Of a stretch of DNA of 64,000 bases, positions 47,041 through 56,153 are shown piece by piece; position 1 is the stretch's first letter, and each line of letters begins with the position of its first letter. Source of the DNA: Diadema setosum (lineage: Eukaryota; Echinodermata; Echinoidea; Diadematoida; Diadematidae); contig NC_092689.1 in assembly GCF_964275005.1 (NCBI RefSeq), positions 1,495,501 to 1,559,500 on the forward strand, read 5' to 3'. Under the pieces are notes generated by a model that was not told the origin of the DNA, searched no databases, and saw nothing but the letters and a program-made list of their open reading frames with translations. The translations under genes and the position numbers were made by a program.

Positions 47041-47418
47041 ATGACCGACTTGAAAAAGGGCTCTGCAGCGGAATCCATTGACTCCCTGAACGATGGCAGT
47101 TTACAGATTGTCAGACCTCCGAACGCCAAGGCCGCCGACTTCTCAGATGAATACCTTGATCATGCCTCTTCGCCACAGGCAGCGCCGGAGAAGAACGTCG
47201 ATGAAGACGTCAAAATAGGTAAGATTACGTCTGAGCAGAATGGCAGAAATGACGGGAATGCTATGTCTGGGAAAGCGATGTCAAGGGCTTCACCGGCTGA
47301 TTCCAATGGTGGTAGGATGTCCGAGAAAAGCAATGGAGATCTTCCCGAGAATGCTGTCGGAGATGTTGATGACGAATCTTCCGCCGCGGGGAAGACGGGA
47401 GCCTCCCAAGATGATCAG
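47041..47418 (+). CDS. TNIP1-like: Gene B exon 1 (acidic N-terminus)
   Basis: The ATG at 47041 follows a likely acceptor (TTTTCTGTCATCAG before 47034, or TTATAG before 47040), so as in gene A a non-coding exon lies upstream. The exon encodes MTDLKKGSAAESIDSLNDGS and an acidic, Ser/Asp-rich stretch. The donor is uncertain: CAG|GTGCCT after 47418 and GGG|GTAATA after 47523 are both phase 0 and fit the acceptor at 48754. A strong-looking GTAAGA after 47218 is phase 1 and does not fit. The intron must start before 47545, where a TIR element begins. Confidence 0.65.
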
Positions 47419-49187
47419 GTGCCTGGTTACCAACGGGAAGAAGAGGGAACGAAGACTCGAATAAAGACAAAGTCACCGTCAGAGAAAAATGGAAGTCGGG
47501 TTCACGGAGAAGAGAAAGAAGGGGTAATAGTGACCAGAAGACACTATCACAGAGTACCAAAGTGTGATGTCACAGCCATTCATTGCCATGGAAACTGGTT
47601 CTTAACAACCTCACGTGGCATGAGTGTTTATGCGCGTACCTGGTTCCAACCCAATCTATAACGATAGACTGTGGCATCGTCACTTTGGTACTCTGTCACA
47701 TTGTTTGTTTGTTCGGAATGTTCAGACTTTAAGAACAGATACAAATAAATGCTGAAACTAAAACTGCAAATGATAAATCGACGGAAATATTTTTCGAAAT
47801 AATATGTGCCGAAAATCAGCAATTGTCCAACATACTATACATGAAGTTACACTTAAAGGACTTGCCTCTTTCAGAAGGCAGGGGGAATGATATTACCCTT
47901 AATATACATCAGTGACAGGTTGAGGAAATGTACACTTTTTTCAAAAGGAAATAATTTTGTGAAATTTTCTTTATATTTTCCTTATATCGTTGTACGTATA
48001 TGTGACATCATACACTGTGGTAGTCTTCTCATACAAAAGTGACTGCACAGATAATCTAAAAAAATGCATAACTTTTGAACAGATTGTCCGATTTTCCCCA
48101 AACTTTCAACAATGTGTTCTAATAATGTTGCCGCATTCACTTAATCCACATGTATATGAAGGTGAACCTGTCCTTTAATGTTGTCTATGTAATTGTTCAT
48201 TTGCTTATGTCAGTATGTTCAGGATGAAGTTGTGCAAATTGACAGCCCACGCCACATTTTTAACGGTAGTCTCCTAAGTCCTTATAAAATTTCAGTCTCT
48301 TTCAGCAATGTTCAGACAAATTTTTTTCATAGGGAGAGACTTGACAATGTAGCATCAGGGTGTGTTCAATTAAATCTTTACATGATTTCAAAAAAAAAGT
48401 TATCGAGTTGGAAATCAATACAGCTACTTTGGCATCTTAAACTTAGGTCGTTAAAGTGCAGCTATTATAAATACAAATGTGACATTTAATAGAATGTAAG
48501 AGTTCGTGATCAGTTGATGCAGAGAAACATCAGGTAGGATGACGTGACAAAGACATCAAATCGTGCGTTTAAGCGAAACCTCTCATACAAAAATCGCTGA
48601 AGGTTCTATACTGGAAGCGATATGACATGTGCATATAACACTAACGCTACTTCGTTAGTCTTTCAACTTGTCGACAAGATACAGTAGTGAAGTCTCTGAA
48701 AACAATGTTGAAGATAGAAATTAGTATTTTGCCCCCAAATAATTCTCTTCTAGATGGCAAAGGAAGAGTTGGCTAAGCAATACGAGAACATGGAACTATC
48801 TGAACTCGTTGTGGGAGTCGAAACTGCGCTGGAAGCCATGTCCAAGGGAAGGAGTTGGGCTTTTGTCGATCTGATGGCAGTCATGGACGTCTTACTCCCT
48901 CACGTTCTTTACCTTGAGGATGAATTGACTGCCGCACAGGTATTACTAGATCAACATCACGTGTTCCACACAATGTCGTAGACGGGTTCGAACATCGTAG
49001 AAGTACCATAGAAGTAGTTATGGTGCATGGCCGTAGAACGATGTTTTTACACCCTCCGAGACAGAATGCCGAAAGTAGAAACATTTCGAATGCGTTTGTC
49101 CGTGGTAATTAAACGAAGTGCAATTGAGGAAATAGTGTTAACCCTCCCCGTCAATTACAGAAAAACCAAACCAAATCAAAGCGAATT

Positions 49188-49244
<57 letters not shown>

Positions 49245-52010
49245 CAGAACATGGGACTCTTGAAGTCGGACAGAAATTCATCGCTGTCAATGACAAGTTA
49301 CAATGATTAGAGAGGCGGGACTGCAAATTCTGTTGTTCAAACATGAAGCTATCATATTTTCGAGAGGAAAAAATGCTGAACTTACACTATCTTTGTTTGG
49401 ATGACATTAAAATCGAATATGTTGCCTATGGAGACTGAAAAAATACTTTGTAGAAAATTTGAGGACATTAAACGGTTTGAATGTCTGATTTACTGTGAAC
49501 CTTTGTAACCAAACATATAAGTTCAACCTTGTTTGGCTCTAAATAAGTTTCATCTTTTTATGCAGGAAAAACTTTTGAGCTGTAGATTTATGCGCTTCAC
49601 AATTCTGTACTATGAGTTTTGACAATGTCAGAAATAAATGTCAGAGTACGATTCACTCATCTACTGCAGAAAAAGAAAAAAGAACTCCTGCTTCAGATCA
49701 GGAATCTTCAGAAAGAGGTTCATCGCCTTTCTCTCGCCGGACGTGATAGGTAAGAGTAACGGACAAAGGTTACTGTACGTGACGAGACAGAGCAGGGAGG
49801 TGGTACCTCCCTGGACAGAGTGCGTGTCGTTATGATGTATTTGCGAGGATATGTTAGGCTATACCAGGGAGGTGGACACCTCCCTGGCTATTATACTCCC
49901 GAGGATGCCTCGCGATCTTTGCATGTACAGCAGCGACATATGTATGTACATAATCAGGTGTGTGATATATCGTGTTGATTCTCTATTCATTATGCGTTGG
50001 CACCGTTACTGATATAAAGGTTCCTGAGTTGTGAGATTCTTATCTCTGTACTGAGTTACCTTAACCCATGTCGAAGAAGGATCCAACATTATCAAGCAGG
50101 TCACATGACTTGTGAAAGAACAAGAAAAAAAAAATGAATCATTTGATCCAAATCGGAGGTGTTTCCTGTAAATGTATTTCATGTATTTCTTTGTGATGGT
50201 TATGATCTGAAATCCATATGACCCATAATGTTCTCCCTTTACAGAAAGAAACTGGAAATGGTGTCGACCGGAACAACAGTCCTGATCACCAACGACGTGA
50301 AACAAACGGTATTGTTGGAACCACTGCACAACATCACTTTCAATTTTAGGGCATGTACGTTGCTTTCTCGCCACGATTGCCCTTTGATCGCATACAACAT
50401 TGTATTACGTGAAGGACACAATCATCTACTTGTACACTATATACTTGAGTAGACGTTGTGTCTGCAGGTATAGATTTGACCAATTTTGAAGAGCACTTTA
50501 ACTGAATATGATAGGCAGCCTACTATTTTTGTATCGTACCACATATTTCAATCATGTTGTTCATAGGCACAGGAAGATTTTTCTTTATGTCACAACGAAG
50601 AAAGTTGAATATCATCCTTGGAGGAAAGATAATTAATAATCAGACAACCATATTTGAGCGGGATTTATAACCATATCTGTTTAGCTACGGTATCTGACAT
50701 GTAGGAACTACAATACAGAAGCAGCGTCAGTAGCTAGTGAACAATGAAAACTATACTATCTCCCACAACAGAAGATGAAAGATGACGATCCTCCAGCCAC
50801 CCCAAGTCCCACCCTCAACCAAGGAGCCGAGATTGCTGATGACATGGCAGCTCTGAAGGGAAAGTTGAAGAAGCAGAGATACCAGATCCAAGAGGTAAGT
50901 CACTCTACCATAAAGCATTGTGGGACACATTCAAGATTAAAAGTGAGTGATTTCAATCCAAGTGCATACAGAATAATATTATATAAACACGAATAGAAAA
51001 ACAACTGATGTTCAGACCATTTAGGGATCAAAGAAACAAGGTTGTTTAGGACATTTTAGCAGGAAACTCTCTTCAACGTTGTTACAGTATATTACAATCC
51101 CGTTACCAAGAATTTGAAAGATAGGTGTGTAAACCGACACATTGTGGTTATCTGCAATAATGCTCCTAGGCAATAATGCAAATATCTCTGCAACGTCTAC
51201 TAATTATGTATTTCATATCATAGCTTCATCAGGTGAATATGTCTTGGGAGAAGTACTGCTCACAGCAGTCCACCCGTCATGAGATCGAGCTAAAGAAGAA
51301 GGACGCCCAGCTCGCAGCTGCTGACGAGAAGCGCCAAGCCCTGGAGAGAAAAGTGGACGACAAGTTTAAGGAGTACGACCGCATTCTGCTCCACGCCGGC
51401 GCCGAGAAAGACCAGGCCAAGGTAGCGAACGCGTTTCCTTTTCAATTATATCCAAGTTGCTTCCCAAAATTCCTCGATTTTGTTGAACGATAATATTATC
51501 TATCCTTTGCGTGAGTGTTAGTTATTTTGCTGTGGAGAAAAAACAAACAAACAAACAAACAAGTAAAGGAACAGCAATCAAACCAAACTATAATCACCTT
51601 CATGTTCACTACCCTATATACCTGCCGTAAAATCAGTGTAAACAAGACAAACACTTGTCTTTCTACAGCAAAGTATAACATTCATCAGAAACTAAAGGCT
51701 TCGTCTCGCGTCGTCAGCACCGTTTGGTCAGTATCTTTCCTTTATGCCTTATCACTGTTGTCATCCCCGCCATATTAACATTTCTTCTGCGTTTTGTGCG
51801 TGGACCCTGATAGTCCGTTGTAAGGATGTGAATATTGCAATTAAGAGACGTGACAACTACCTTTCTCCTCGCATGCAAACAGACCGATGCGGCCCGGTAC
51901 AGAAGAGAACGGGATGGCATTTTGCAGAAGTACGAAGAGATAAAAACACGACTGAAGGACTTGGCAGTCGAGGCGAAGGAGAAAGACGCTGAGATCAAGC
52001 GTCTCAACGA

Positions 52011-52052
<42 letters not shown>

Positions 52053-53046
52053 TGTATATTTCTGCGTTCTGCTACTTCTGTTGCTCTCAACCTATAGAGC
52101 ATACTACTACTGATGCACTTCAATGCCTAACACAACAAAGGACATACATCACACGTCACACACAAAAAAAGAATGCTTTCAGAACGATGCTTATAAATAT
52201 TATCTGCCATTTTTCCGTCATGAGAAACCTAATCTAATCAGTAGGGCAATCCATCCGTTTCTCTTCAGCTTTTTATTCCAATGGTATTGTATCATCATTA
52301 CTTGTATTTTTACGGCGAAAAAACAAACAAACAAGCACACACACACACACACACACACACCTAAACCCCCTGACCGTCGAATTCTACGCACAGTTCACTC
52401 ACTTCAGTTAATGTCTTTTCAAGTTAATCAAAGTTAATTCAGTTACAGTTATTTCGTTTTTCAACAGAAGATCAATGGCATTTCAGAGCTCGTCAATGCA
52501 TTTCAATGTCTCTTACGGAGAATGTCGATAATTACATTCAATAACTGCCACTGGTTACGTTCATCTAGGTTCTTGGGACTTCTGGGAGATCCAAGTCTTC
52601 CTCCAAAGCCAAGAAACCTGATGGAGCTACTCAGCAAAAAGCCGATATTCGAGACACGACGCGCGCTGCAACGCGGGTTAAGAAATCATCCGATTCTGAA
52701 GAAGATGTGCTAATAGTCGTCCGTGAATTCCCAATCGAGCCAAGGGGACCAAGGGACAAGAAAAAACAGATGCCTTCTGCATCGCGTTATCTTTACGAGA
52801 ACGAGTACGATGAGGTGCCCGAGGTGCGAAACACACCCCCTCGATCACCTGTCAACCCCAATCCCAATGGGGGCACCAAGAGTTTGACCAAGACTGAACT
52901 CAAGGAACAGGTTCAACTGTGCAAAGAACAAGTGAGCTTTCCGCCTAACAAACAAGAATGTGAAATTTGTTATCATTCGATTTGGACTGTACACCTCTTT
53001 ATTATTGGAATTCATACTACATAAGTCTATATTATTTATTTAAGAT

Positions 53047-53110
<64 letters not shown>

Positions 53111-53804
53111 GAAATCCCCAGCGCATTTTCCCCGCTTTTATAGAATTGTTTGAGTAAGTCTATAGTGCGCATATAGACTATGTCTCCAGGCTTGTTGACT
53201 GTATTGTCGTTTATTTTGTATCATTGTTTACTCCACGTAAACATTGAGAAGAATGGCGGGGTCGTTTCCTTTCCGTTCCATACGAAATTCTGAAATTCTC
53301 ATAAACTTAATTCACATGCCACCAGGTTCCCGTGTAATGGAATGGTTTAACTGGGCTTTCCATTGCCTGGGGAATCCCACGTCCCGATCAGCAGTTGTAT
53401 TGCATACGATAGGCCCTGTTGTGACTATACGCGGGTCAATGTATTATACTTTGGAATTGGGGCAGAGATATTGTTTGATTAAGAATAGAGCCTGGATATG
53501 CACAGCAGAGATATTTCAGTAATTACAACATGCAAGCGGTCTAATGATGGTCTCAATGCTCCCACATGTTATTTCAGCTCACCTAGTTTAAATCCAACGG
53601 CAAATGAGCATAAACGACAGAACGATAACATAAGTTGGATGAATTTAATAATTACTACGTGGAGAGATTGTGAGTTATGAGTGGATCAGCCAATAGCTAT
53701 ATAACTGAATCAATAAAACCAGCAGTCGTTCGATTACAGTTCATCTGTCATAAATCCACACCGTTCACTTCAGCAAATCTGAACACACACACACACACAC
53801 ACAC

Positions 53805-53853
<49 letters not shown>

Positions 53854-56114
53854 TATATATATTTAGATAACAAAAAAAAAAATAACTTTCTGTGAGTCTC
53901 AGGAGCAATGCGATCATTAAAAAAATTTGGAAATATATGACAGTGTACAGGGAACAGTGTATTAAACAATAACTTTCCCTCCCTTTATTCTGTCAAAATG
54001 AATTCCTCTAGATGGAAATCTTTCGAAACGACTTCAATCAGGAGCGACGGGACCGTGAGATGGCTGTCGGCCAGGTCGGCGCGCTGAGGGAGGAGCTGAA
54101 AAAGGCTAAGATCAAGCTCAAAGATGTCCAGAAGGTATAAGATATTTGGTTATCAGCTATAAAGGCTGATAACCAAATCCTTGCAAAGGATTGTGGCTGC
54201 TCGAAATCAGCATCTTTGGATTTTACAAAGTTAGTTCGTAACTCTTGCGATTGACGACTTGCTCAGCAAAGCTATCTCTGTAAGTCATTTTTTTTTTTAT
54301 ATACTTCTGCTTCTTGTAAGGGCAAAATATTGGAGAGATATATAGAGATTTACTTGAAGGATTTCATGCGTTCAGGCAGTGAGAATCTCATAATCAACGT
54401 CACATCTCAAGTGAATGATATGACCAAAGAAAAAATAAATAAACAGAAAATAATAAGAAAATATGGGATATTAATCATAACTTCCAGAATAACTCTCGCT
54501 ATGAATAACAAATGGAGTAATTAATCACCACTCAAAAAGGTTTTGCTTTCTTTTATCTGATGATGAACTTACATTAAAATGTTTGAATATGGCGCGTAAC
54601 CATGTTGCGTTCAAACTCAAAATAATCTGCGCAGGATGCGTTTAATGAATCCTTTGTGTATTATTATACTAAACATAATAATCGCATAGAGATGCGTTTT
54701 TAAATCAATTTCGTTGTTTTTCACAAATATGCCATATTTTTGTGTCATTACCTTATGATGTGTTCTTTGCATTTGTTTGTGACGTTAATAATAACTGTTT
54801 TATAAATTGGAATGCTCGTATATATCTCCATTGTACACTAGTTTTATATTAAGTTGTTTCCACTTTTTATTCTGATTACAGACATTGTGCTGGAGCATTT
54901 ATCATTACTCAGAAAGATGAATAACGTTAGTTCATGTATAAACATACTTAAAATAAGTAGATTAGTTGATAATTATCTATACACATAAAGAGAAGTATCG
55001 ATATATAAATGATTTACAGATCTGTAGATAATAAGGAAAAGGAGAAAACAGGAATGATTCACAAACAAACAAACTATAAAACCATTTCCTCTTAATGTTA
55101 AAGGAGACCAAAACCCAAAGAGCAATGTGGATTCAGTGAAAGCATGACAGCAACATTAGTGAAACACAATGTCATCAGTAAAAGTTTGAGGAAAATCAGA
55201 CAATCAATGCAAAAGTTATGAAAGTTTAAAGTTTTGGTGTTGGAATTGTTGGAGTTTTGGCGCTGGATGAGGAGACTACTAGAGGTTAGGACGTCATGTG
55301 TGGACAATAATATAAAGAAAATATAGAGAGAATTCCACAAACATTCATTTTTTCATGAAAATTACACATTCCATAAGCTTGATACTGACATATGTTAAGG
55401 GTAGTAGTAATTCCCCCTGCTTTCTGAAAGCGGTTAGTCAAGTGCTCTTTCATTACGCTAGAAAAGTGAAGGCATGTTGAATTTTATTTATATTTTCTTT
55501 ACATTGTTGTCCACCCATGCCGTCATGAACTCTAGTCGTCTCCTGATGTAGTGGTTCCAACACCAAAACTTTAAGAATTCATAACTTTGCATCGATTGTC
55601 AGATTTCCTCAAACTTTCTCTGATGTGTTTTACTAATGTTCCTTTTTCATACATTCATTCAATCTGGGTTTATTCACAATACTGCCATGGCAGCCAAGTG
55701 GCTGAATGGCGGAGTGGTACAGCTGTATATACAATAAAATATAAAAGTGCAAAAGTACAAAAAGTCATTATTGCATGAAAACAATACATAATGATCATAT
55801 ACACACATACATATAATATTCATGTATAAAACTGTGAGAAAATGATGTTTAACTCACGGTGTAAAGAATACATACTTAAACGGCAACAATCAACATAAAT
55901 AAAAATATCAATCACTTATTTATCATTGACCAAATCAAAAGTGTAAAAATTATTGCATCACTAAGAAATGAGTATCGGGTGCATGGTTTGCTATTACATG
56001 GTGTACAATAGTATAACTTGAACCAAGTGATAAAATATTAGCGCCCCTGTTATTCTGTATACCGTGTGCTTTGAATTATGGCATAAAACACTAAGATGCA
56101 CACACATACACTCT

Positions 56115-56153
<39 letters not shown>

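Noticed and set aside
47219..47228. Strong GTAAGATT donor inside gene B exon 1
   Set aside because: It would end exon 1 in phase 1, which does not fit the acceptor at 48754, and the acidic coding character continues well past it.
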